Of a DNA stretch of 15,269 bases, positions 5,486 through 12,353 are shown piece after piece. Position numbers and translations under genes: made by a program. Source of the DNA: JARRNO01 sp037384885 (GTDB lineage: Bacteria > Acidobacteriota > UBA4820 > DSQY01); contig JARRNO010000107.1 of NCBI GenBank assembly GCA_037384885.1, positions 1 to 15,269 on the forward strand, written 5' to 3'. Position 1 is the first letter of the stretch; every line of letters begins with the position of its first letter. The notes beneath the pieces are model-generated. The model had not been told where the DNA came from. It ran no database searches and was given only the letters and a program-made list of their open reading frames with translations.

Positions 5486-7878
5486 CGGAAAATAACAGGT
5501 ACGACGCTTCGTCCATTCGCGTTTTGGAGGGACTTGAGGCGGTTCGGAAACGGCCGGCGATGTACATCGGAAGCACCGCATCGGCTGGTCTTCATCATCT
5601 CGTTTGGGAGGTGGTTGACAACGCCGTGGACGAGGCGCAGGCCGGTGAGTGCTCTGAAATCACGGTCACCATTCAGGCGGATGATTCCGTAACGGTGGAA
5701 GACAACGGCCGGGGGATCCCGGTCGGCATCCATCCCGAGGAAGGCCGCCCGGCCGCAGAGGTGGTGCTCACGGTGCTTCACGCCGGGGGCAAGTTCGACA
5801 ACCGTGCTTACAAGGTTTCGGGCGGCCTCCATGGGGTTGGCGTCAGCGTGGTCAACGCTTTGTCCGAACGCTTGGAACTGGAGATCTGGGTGGATGGCGG
5901 TGTTTACGTGCAGAGTTATCAAAGGGGCATTCCTGAAGGACCGCTCACCCGGACGGGGACACCCAATCCGCCAGGCAAGCACGGGACCCGGATCACCTTC
6001 AAGCCCGATGAGGACATCTTTGAGGAGACGGTATTTTCTTGGGATATCCTGCAAAACAGGCTTCGGGAGCTTGCCTTCTTGAATGCGGGCCTGAAGCTCA
6101 ACCTGGTGGACGAGCGCGAGGAGGACAAGCGGGCCAGCTTCATTTTCGAAGGGGGCCTTTCGGCCTTTGTCCAGCACCTCAACCAGGGAAAGACGGCCGT
6201 CCATCCGGAGCCGCTTGTCTACCACGGAGAAATGGACAAGGTGATCATCGACTGCGCCGTGCAGTGGAATACGGGCTATAACGAAATGGTCTACTCCTTC
6301 GTTAATTCCATCCGCACGATCGAAGGCGGAACCCACCTGGCGGGTTTCCGGGCCGCGCTGACACGCAGCCTCAACAACTACGCGCAGCAGCAAAGCCTCC
6401 TGAAGAGCATGAAGACGGGCCTGTCGGGCGACGATGTGCGAGAGGGGTTGACGGCGGTCGTTTCTGTGAAGGTGGCTGAGCCCCAATTCGAGGGGCAGAC
6501 CAAGGCCAAGCTTGGAAATTCTGAGGTCAAAGGGCTGGTCGAAGCCGGCATGAACGAGTTTTTGAGCCGTTACCTCGAAGAAAATCCGAACGTGGGAAAA
6601 GGTATTATCAACAAGGCCGTGGAGGCGGCAAGAGCCCGGGAGGCGGCGCGAAAGGCTAGGGAGCTGACGCGTCGCAAGAGTGCTTTGGATGGGGGGTCCT
6701 TGCCTGGGAAGCTGGCGGACTGCCAGGAAAGAAACCCGGAGAAGACCGAGCTGTTCCTTGTGGAGGGCGACTCGGCCGGCGGGTCGGCCAAGCAGGGGCG
6801 CGACCGAAAATTCCAGGCCGTGCTGCCGCTCCGCGGTAAGATTCTGAACGTTGAAAAATCAAGGATGGACAAGATCCTGTCCAACAATGAGATCCGAACG
6901 ATCATTACGGCCCTTGGTGTGGGAGCGGGGAAAGACGATTTCGACCTCGCCAAGCTTCGTTACCACAAAACCATCATCATGACGGACGCGGACGTGGACG
7001 GCAGCCACATCCGCACGCTTCTCCTCACGCTCTTCTACCGCCACTTTCCGGAACTTGTGGAGCGGGGATACGTCTATGTGGCCCAGCCCCCTCTCTACCG
7101 CGTAGCGAAAGGGAAAAAGGAACACTACATCAGCACCGAAGAAGAACTGACGCGGTTCTTTATCGAGAAAGCGGTGGAGAACTACGAGGTCACCATTCCG
7201 GCCATCCAGAAGGCCTACAGCGGGCAGGAACTGGCAAAGGTGCTGCAAACCCTCCAGCACTACGAGAGGCTCCTTGGACGGATGCGGAAAAAGGGTTTCA
7301 CCGAGCCGCTGCTCGTGTTCCTCTTCGCCGCAGAGTTGAAGAAGGACCTGTTCGGTGATTTAGGAAAAGTTGAAGATCTGGCCAGGAGGCTCCAGGACCG
7401 GGGATACGAAGTCGGGCGGATTGAACAGGATCCGGAACACAGCCTCTACGAATTCCGCGTGACCGTGCCCGAGCTCGATCAGGAAGCCTTGATCAGCCAC
7501 TCACTGCACCACGCGTCGGAATTCATAACGGCCCAGCAGATCCACGAGAAGATCCAGGACTTCGACCGGCCGCCGTTCCTGCTGAAAAACGGCGATACAG
7601 AAAGAGACGTCTCGGATCGCAAGGCACTGCTCGAGGAGCTCCTCGGAGCCGTCAAGTCGAAATATTCGGTTCAGCGTTACAAAGGTCTCGGTGAGATGAA
7701 CCCGGAGCAATTGTGGGAGACCACGATGGATCCGGCGAAGAGGCGGCTGCTTCAGGTCAGCGTGGAGGACCTGGTGGAAACGGATACGCTTTTTTCGGTT
7801 CTCATGGGGGACCAGGTGGAGCCCAGGCGGCGGTTCATTCAGGACAACGCCCTGAATGTGACCAATCTGGACATTTGA
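5482..7878 (+). CDS. gyrB: DNA gyrase subunit B
   Basis: GyrB is the ATPase subunit of gyrase, which introduces negative supercoils. ATG 5482 is chosen because GGAGG (5470-5474) precedes it by seven bases and the protein then begins MTENNRYDASSIRVLEGLEAV; 798 residues result. The GHKL ATPase shows WEVVDNAVDEA (Glu43, Asn47), VEDNGRGIP (Asp74), GGKFD (102-106) and the lid GGLHGVGVSVVNAL (114-127). TOPRIM motifs are EGDSAGG (428-434) and DADVDGSHIR (502-511), then QPPLYRV (535-541). A region of about 170 residues (about 545-720) lies between TOPRIM and RYKGLGEMNPEQLWETTMDP (732-751), the long form seen in E. coli and many Gram-negative bacteria. It is coupled to recF upstream; gyrA begins 116 bases downstream without a terminator I can see. 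Confidence 0.98.
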   Translation: MTENNRYDASSIRVLEGLEAVRKRPAMYIGSTASAGLHHLVWEVVDNAVDEAQAGECSEITVTIQADDSVTVEDNGRGIPVGIHPEEGRPAAEVVLTVLHAGGKFDNRAYKVSGGLHGVGVSVVNALSERLELEIWVDGGVYVQSYQRGIPEGPLTRTGTPNPPGKHGTRITFKPDEDIFEETVFSWDILQNRLRELAFLNAGLKLNLVDEREEDKRASFIFEGGLSAFVQHLNQGKTAVHPEPLVYHGEMDKVIIDCAVQWNTGYNEMVYSFVNSIRTIEGGTHLAGFRAALTRSLNNYAQQQSLLKSMKTGLSGDDVREGLTAVVSVKVAEPQFEGQTKAKLGNSEVKGLVEAGMNEFLSRYLEENPNVGKGIINKAVEAARAREAARKARELTRRKSALDGGSLPGKLADCQERNPEKTELFLVEGDSAGGSAKQGRDRKFQAVLPLRGKILNVEKSRMDKILSNNEIRTIITALGVGAGKDDFDLAKLRYHKTIIMTDADVDGSHIRTLLLTLFYRHFPELVERGYVYVAQPPLYRVAKGKKEHYISTEEELTRFFIEKAVENYEVTIPAIQKAYSGQELAKVLQTLQHYERLLGRMRKKGFTEPLLVFLFAAELKKDLFGDLGKVEDLARRLQDRGYEVGRIEQDPEHSLYEFRVTVPELDQEALISHSLHHASEFITAQQIHEKIQDFDRPPFLLKNGDTERDVSDRKALLEELLGAVKSKYSVQRYKGLGEMNPEQLWETTMDPAKRRLLQVSVEDLVETDTLFSVLMGDQVEPRRRFIQDNALNVTNLDI

Positions 7879-7994
7879 CAGATGGAAAAGTGAAGATCCG
7901 GCGCCGTCGAGGGCTTTCCGGCCCCCGGGCGGCGGACAAGACTGGACTGTGGGGCGGGGCAGGCATGGCCCGTCCATGAATCGGGATTGAGAGC

Positions 7995-10520
7995 ATGCAA
8001 GAAGAACTTTTCAACCGACCCGTACCGGTAAAGCTCGAGGATGAACTGAAGAAGTCGTACCTCGAGTACGCCATGAGCGTCATCATCGGCCGCGCGCTGC
8101 CGGATGCCCGGGACGGGCTGAAGCCGGTGCACCGGCGTATCGTTTACAGCCAGTACACCTCCGGAAATCACTGGAACCGGGGATATAAGAAGTCGGCGCG
8201 CATCGTGGGGGACGTCATGGGGAAATTCCACCCCCACGGCGACGCGGCGATCTACGACACCGTGGTCAGGATGGCGCAGGATTTCTCCATGCGATACATC
8301 CTGGTGGACGGGCAAGGCAATTTCGGGTCCATTGACGGCGACCCCGCCGCGGCCATGCGGTATACGGAAGTCCGCATGGCAAAACTCGCCCACTCCCTCG
8401 TGCAGGACATCGAGAAGGATACGGTGGATTTCGTGCCGAACTACGATGGGGAAGACCAGGAGCCCGTCGTGCTCCCAACGGTCTTTCCCAACCTTCTCGT
8501 CAACGGGTCCGCGGGAATCGCCGTGGGCATGGCGACCAACATCCCGCCCCACAACCTCAATGAAGTGGCCGACGCGGTCATCGCCACGGTGGAAAACCCG
8601 GAGATTACCTTCGAAGAATTGATCAAGTTAATTCCAGGGCCGGATTTTCCCACCGCCGGGATCATTTTGGGCCGGAAAGGCATCCGGGACGCCTACCAGA
8701 GCGGCCGAGGCCTGATCAAGGTCAGGGCGAGGGCCCACACGGAGGAGTTCAAGAAGGACCGGGAGGCGATCGTTCTGACGGAAATCCCCTATCAGGTCAA
8801 CAAGTCCAACCTCATAGAGAAGATCGCAAACCTAGTGCGCGACAAGCGTATTACGGGCGTGACGGATATCCGGGATGAGTCCAGCCGGGAAGGTATCCGG
8901 GTCGTATTGGAACTGGCCCGGGGAGAAATTCCGGACATCATTCTGAAGAAACTCTACAAATATACGGAAATGGAAACGACCTTCGGCGTGCAGCTGCTGG
9001 CCATCGCGGGAAACCAGCCGAAGACCTTTACGCTGAAAGAACTTCTCGAGGCCTTTATCGACCACCGGATCGAAACCATCATCCGCCGGACGCGCTATGA
9101 CCTCGATCGTGCCAAGGAGCGGGCCCACATCCTCGAAGGGTTGACGGTGGCGTTGGACAACCTGGACGAGGTGATCACCCTCATCCGGGCCGCGGCGGAT
9201 CCCGAGAGCGCCCGGACCGGCCTCATGGAGCGCTTTTCATTGAGCGAGCTGCAGGCCAAGGCCATCCTGGATATGAGGCTTCAACGCTTAACCGGCTTGG
9301 AGCGGGACAAGATTCTCGAGGAATACCGGGAAATCCTTCAAAAAATTGCTGAGCTCACAGAGATCCTTGGAAGTGAAGCCAGGGTTCGGGGAATTCTCTG
9401 CGAGGAAATGAAGGCGGTCCGAGACAGCTTCGGGGACCCTCGGCGTACGCAGATCGTGGAAGATACGGGAGACATCAGCGAGGAAGAACTCATCGCCGAG
9501 GAAGAGATGGTGATCACCGTGACGCACGGGGGCTATATCAAACGGACCGCCCTGAACGAGTACAGGAGCCAGCACCGCGGCGGCAAAGGCCGGTCCGGCA
9601 TGAACACGCGAGATGACGATTTCGTAGAGCACCTCTTCGTGGCCTCCACGCACGACCGTTTCCTCTTCTTTACAAACCTGGGAAAGGTCTACTCTCTCAA
9701 GGTCTACGAACTCCCAGAGGCGGGGACTGCGGCGAGGGGCCGCGCCCTCGTTAACCTACTGAACCTCGATCCGGACGAGATGGTCATGGACCTGCTTTCC
9801 GCGCGGGGATGCTTCGACGATGAGCATTACCTCATCATGGCGACACGAAACGGCATCGTGAAGAAAACCGTCATGCGCGAGTATGAGTCCATCCGGGCCA
9901 CCGGGAAGATCGCCATCAACATCAAGGATGGGGACAGGCTTGTGGGCGCGGGCATTACCGACGGCGAGAGCCATATTTTCCTGGGCACCCGGAACGGGAA
10001 GTGCATCACCTTCCCGGAGGCGGACGTGAGGGCCATGGGTCGGGCCAGCCAGGGTGTGATCGGCATCCGGCTGCGGGCCGGAGACCATGTCGTGCAGATG
10101 AAGGTGCTGTCCGGGGCGGTTGGCGAAACCACCGACGAAGAAGGCACCGGGAAAGCCGTTCTCATCGAAGGAGATATCTTGACGGTGACGGAGAACGGCT
10201 ACGGCAAGCGTACGCCGCTTACGCGTTACCGCATTCAGGGCAGGGGCGGCGTCGGAATCATCAACATCCAGGTGACGCAGAAAAATGGACACGCCGTTGG
10301 AGGGCTGTACGTTCAGGAAGAAGACGAGATCATGGTGATCACGAGGGAAGGACAGATCATCCGCACTCCCGTAAACGGCATTTCCCGAATCGGCAGAAGA
10401 ACGCAGGGATTCCGCATCATATCCCTCAACGGCAGCAAGGGTGACCAGGTGGTCGCGGTGGCCAAGCTGGTGGCCGAAGAAAACGGAGACGAGGACCAGG
10501 ACGGGCCGGACGGAAAGTAA
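7995..10520 (+). CDS. gyrA: DNA gyrase subunit A
   Basis: GyrA cuts and rejoins DNA in the gyrase tetramer with GyrB. The protein has 841 residues from ATG 7995; the ribosome-binding site is weak (GGGA at 7983-7986). The catalytic tyrosine is Tyr123 in AAMRYTEVRM. The quinolone region reads GKFHPHGDAAIYDT (76-89), with Ala84 where E. coli has Ser83 and Asp88 matching Asp87. SGNHWNRGYKKSARIVGDVM (56-75) resembles Gram-negative gyrases. The GyrA box that marks gyrase rather than topoisomerase IV is QHRGGKG (526-532), with His in place of the second residue of QRRGGKG. The C-terminal beta-pinwheel runs from about 500 to 820, and the protein ends in an acidic tail. The 116-base gap before it shows no clear terminator, so cotranscription with gyrB is likely. 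Confidence 0.98.
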   Translation: MQEELFNRPVPVKLEDELKKSYLEYAMSVIIGRALPDARDGLKPVHRRIVYSQYTSGNHWNRGYKKSARIVGDVMGKFHPHGDAAIYDTVVRMAQDFSMRYILVDGQGNFGSIDGDPAAAMRYTEVRMAKLAHSLVQDIEKDTVDFVPNYDGEDQEPVVLPTVFPNLLVNGSAGIAVGMATNIPPHNLNEVADAVIATVENPEITFEELIKLIPGPDFPTAGIILGRKGIRDAYQSGRGLIKVRARAHTEEFKKDREAIVLTEIPYQVNKSNLIEKIANLVRDKRITGVTDIRDESSREGIRVVLELARGEIPDIILKKLYKYTEMETTFGVQLLAIAGNQPKTFTLKELLEAFIDHRIETIIRRTRYDLDRAKERAHILEGLTVALDNLDEVITLIRAAADPESARTGLMERFSLSELQAKAILDMRLQRLTGLERDKILEEYREILQKIAELTEILGSEARVRGILCEEMKAVRDSFGDPRRTQIVEDTGDISEEELIAEEEMVITVTHGGYIKRTALNEYRSQHRGGKGRSGMNTRDDDFVEHLFVASTHDRFLFFTNLGKVYSLKVYELPEAGTAARGRALVNLLNLDPDEMVMDLLSARGCFDDEHYLIMATRNGIVKKTVMREYESIRATGKIAINIKDGDRLVGAGITDGESHIFLGTRNGKCITFPEADVRAMGRASQGVIGIRLRAGDHVVQMKVLSGAVGETTDEEGTGKAVLIEGDILTVTENGYGKRTPLTRYRIQGRGGVGIINIQVTQKNGHAVGGLYVQEEDEIMVITREGQIIRTPVNGISRIGRRTQGFRIISLNGSKGDQVVAVAKLVAEENGDEDQDGPDGK

Positions 10521-10570
10521 GCCGGCCGGGTTGGGGAGGATACTTCGTCCCTGAAGGGAGGTCATGAGTC

Positions 10571-10807
10571 ATGGCGGAACCGGAAAGCCCCCAAAAAGCG
10601 CCGTATGTTCTCGAAATGGAGCCGGGTACCTACTACTGGTGTCGCTGCGGGCGGAGCGGAACACAGCCCTTTTGCGATGGATCTCACGAGGGGACGGAGT
10701 TTTCCCCCATTGAGATGAAGGTGGAAAAAAGGAGAAAGATCGCTTGGTGCGGGTGCAAGCATTCCGCTAACAAGCCGGAATGCGACGGCTCCCATTCCAA
10801 ACTGTAA
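10571..10807 (+). CDS. Small double CDGSH iron-sulfur domain protein
   Basis: The 78-residue protein holds two CDGSH modules, each binding a [2Fe-2S] cluster through three Cys and one His. The first is C24-R-C26, then PFC35DGSH39; the second is C60-G-C62, then PEC71DGSH75. There is no signal peptide or membrane segment, unlike the mitochondrial mitoNEET proteins, so it is probably cytosolic. ATG 10571 has AAGGGAGG (10554-10561) at good spacing; the out-of-frame ATG at 10564 is too close to it. It follows gyrA by 50 bases and ends just before a terminator, so it may ride on the gyrase transcript. The exact redox or cluster-transfer role is unknown; its convergent neighbour is also an iron-sulfur protein. 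Confidence 0.9.
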   Translation: MAEPESPQKAPYVLEMEPGTYYWCRCGRSGTQPFCDGSHEGTEFSPIEMKVEKRRKIAWCGCKHSANKPECDGSHSKL

Positions 10808-10830
10808 GCCTCCCATCAAGAAGGCGCGTA

Positions 10831-10867
10831 AAGAAAAAGCCCGCCCTTGCAGGCGGGTCTTTTTCTT
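10831..10867. terminator. Bidirectional intrinsic terminator
   Basis: CCCGCC (10840-10845) pairs with GGCGGG (10852-10857) around a six-base loop. The stem is flanked by AAGAAAAAG on the left and CTTTTTCTT on the right, which extend the pairing with one bulge and give a U-run in whichever direction it is read. It lies between the convergent CDGSH gene (+) and iron-sulfur carrier gene (-), so it can end both transcripts. Confidence 0.85.
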
Positions 10868-10929
10868 GGCTTTCGCTTCAAGACCTAAGCATGCCTAAAA
10901 AGAGGGTTGGTGCCCCAGCAAAGGGAAAC

Positions 10930-11253
10930 TCAGGCCTGGAATGAATGGCCGCATCCGCAGGATGAAACGGCATTCGGATTTTCGAAAACGAATCCGGACC
11001 CGCGGATATCACTGATGTAGTCTATCGTCGTACCTTTCAGGTAGAGCATGGATGTCTTGTCGACAAAAACGCTCAGCTCGCCGAACGTAAACACCTGGTC
11101 GTCTTCGGCGGGTTGCTCGGCGAGGGCGAGATCGTATTGAAAGCCGCTGCATCCACCGCCGACGACGGCGACGCGAAGGCCGTACTCCGGCTTCTTCTCG
11201 CTTTCGAGGAAATCTTCAACGGCTTTGACGGCATTGTCGGTCATGGTAATCAT
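10930..11253 (-). CDS. erpA: A-type iron-sulfur carrier protein (ErpA/IscA family)
   Basis: This 107-residue HesB/IscA-type protein carries assembled iron-sulfur clusters to apoproteins. The three ligand cysteines are Cys35 in VVGGGCSGFQY and Cys99 and Cys101 in SSCGCGHSF. SGFVFENPNA just before the CxC is also characteristic. The start is clear: on the minus strand AGGAGGAG (11261-11268) precedes the ATG by seven bases; the later Met4 would be badly spaced. GGGCSGFQY and overall length fit ErpA slightly better than IscA, but no isc or suf genes are nearby to settle the subtype. It converges with the CDGSH gene across the shared terminator. I saw no convincing promoter or IscR site in front of it. 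Confidence 0.87.
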   Translation of the reverse strand: MITMTDNAVKAVEDFLESEKKPEYGLRVAVVGGGCSGFQYDLALAEQPAEDDQVFTFGELSVFVDKTSMLYLKGTTIDYISDIRGSGFVFENPNAVSSCGCGHSFQA

Positions 11254-11565
11254 CTGATCTCCTCCTCCCTTTCCATCAATCCGGCTGAAAAGGAGTGCTT
11301 TGTATTAAGGCGGGAACATGAGCGGGTCCTTCCCGAAGCGCTTCCATGTCTCCGCTGACCATGTCAGTGCAAGGGGCGTGCCACTTCAGGGTATCCCATC
11401 ATGTTTTAGAGCTGAAGAGCCTCTCCTGTGGGCGCGATGGAAGAATCGGGCGGCCAGGAACCGAGCTTCCGTGGGCGCAAAATGTTTCAAATCTGCGCGG
11501 GCGTTTCAGAAGAGAAACCAAGGCGTAACGCGGATCGATGAGGGGCAACACTCGGCCGGACGCTG
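11254..11565. other. 312-base stretch without a recognised gene
   Basis: This stretch separates the carrier gene from the response-regulator gene, both on the minus strand. Apart from the ribosome-binding site at 11261-11268, I recognise no tRNA, small RNA, repeat or terminator. Short open frames on the plus strand (for example 11318-11569) have no family features and no credible ribosome-binding site. It must contain a promoter for the carrier gene unless that gene is read through from upstream, but I cannot point to clear -35/-10 hexamers. Confidence 0.5.
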
Positions 11566-12225
11566 CTAGAGTCGAAGGGGGATGGGGGCGCCCACAAGCT
11601 TCTTCACCACGTTTTGCAGCTCCAAAGGATTCACGGGCTTGGCGAGGTAGGCGTCGGCCTGGTAATGGGAAAGCGCCTGTGTCTTGTGGCTCTGCTTCGT
11701 GAATAGGCCGGTCATGACAGCCACCTTGATGTGCCGGGTCGCGTCCCGTGACTTCAGAGTGAGTGAGAGTCTGCGCCCGTCCATTTTGGGCATCATGGCG
11801 TCAGCCAGCACCAGATCGGGAAGGAATCGGCGGGCAAGGTCGAGCGCCTCCTGTCCGTTATCCGTCAATAAAACCCCGTAGCCGGCGCGGATGAGGAGGC
11901 GCCCGGCGATCTTGAGCGAGTCGATCTCATCTTCTGCGACCAAGATCAAGGGACGCGAGAGGTTATTCAGAGATTGGGGCACGCCTTCCGTGTCCGCAAA
12001 CTTTCGGCTGGCCAAGCGGCGCCGCCAGAGCGCTGGGGGGGCTTCAGACCAGAAGCGCCGCTGCTCTTCCCTGGGGCGTGAACACAAGCAGCTGCCGCAG
12101 TGGGGGCAGACCGGTGTCCGCACAGAAACGATGCAGCTGCAGAACGCCTCATGGCAGGCATCGTAGGCTTGGCCGCAGGAGGGGCAGGTGACAGGGTAGA
12201 TGTCCGTGTCGGTGTGACGGGTCAT
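11566..12225 (-). CDS. Response-regulator receiver protein with N-terminal zinc-ribbon-like segment
   Basis: The 219-residue protein has two parts. Residues 14-48 contain nine cysteines, including CPSC (14-17), C24, C29-S-C31, CPHC (40-43) and C46-L-C48: two CxxC knuckles suggest a zinc ribbon, with spare cysteines. Residues about 91-212 are a CheY-like receiver: acidic pair EDE (98-100), phospho-acceptor Asp142 in LVLADAMMPKMDG, Thr172, and Lys196 in AYLAKPVNP. All residues needed for phosphorylation are present. There is no DNA-binding or enzymatic output domain, and no histidine kinase in the window. The ATG at 12225 has GGAG at 12236-12239. It could pass phosphate or bind a partner through the metal segment; the function is unknown. 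Confidence 0.85.
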   Translation of the reverse strand: MTRHTDTDIYPVTCPSCGQAYDACHEAFCSCIVSVRTPVCPHCGSCLCSRPREEQRRFWSEAPPALWRRRLASRKFADTEGVPQSLNNLSRPLILVAEDEIDSLKIAGRLLIRAGYGVLLTDNGQEALDLARRFLPDLVLADAMMPKMDGRRLSLTLKSRDATRHIKVAVMTGLFTKQSHKTQALSHYQADAYLAKPVNPLELQNVVKKLVGAPIPLRL

Positions 12226-12241
12226 CGGTTAGTGTCTCCAA

Positions 12242-12260
12242 CGGGCCCTTCTCAGGCCCG
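12242..12260 (-). other. Hairpin at the predicted 5' end of the response-regulator mRNA
   Basis: On the minus strand CGGGCC, a seven-base loop and GGCCCG make a six-pair GC-only stem. It falls where transcription from the promoter at 12267-12295 should start, and just before the GGAG of the response-regulator gene. No U-run follows, so it is not a terminator; a transcript-stabilising or translational role is conjecture. Confidence 0.45.
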
Positions 12261-12266
12261 GTCATT

Positions 12267-12295
12267 ATCATAAGGAGACCTGCGCCTGGCGGCAA
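12267..12295 (-). promoter_or_regulatory. Predicted sigma-70-type promoter for the response-regulator gene
   Basis: On the minus strand TTGCCG (12295-12290) and TATGAT (12272-12267) are separated by 17 bases; they match the -35 and -10 consensus at 4/6 and 5/6 positions. Transcription would start near 12259-12262, leaving a leader of about 35 bases. It lies between secDF and the response-regulator gene, so that gene can be expressed independently of secDF. Confidence 0.6.
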
Positions 12296-12353
12296 CCCCG
12301 CGGCCAGCAAAAAGGGGGAGGAGTATGCAGCAGCGCGTACCGCACTGTTCGTG

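Noticed and set aside
11403..11415. GTTTTAGAGCTGA, which resembles the start of a type II (Cas9) CRISPR repeat
   Set aside because: It occurs once; there are no spaced copies, no tracrRNA-like partner and no cas gene in the window. A chance match.
11318..11569. Plus-strand ORF of 83 codons in the 312-base gap
   Set aside because: No ribosome-binding site, no recognisable domain, and it ends inside the opposing gene.
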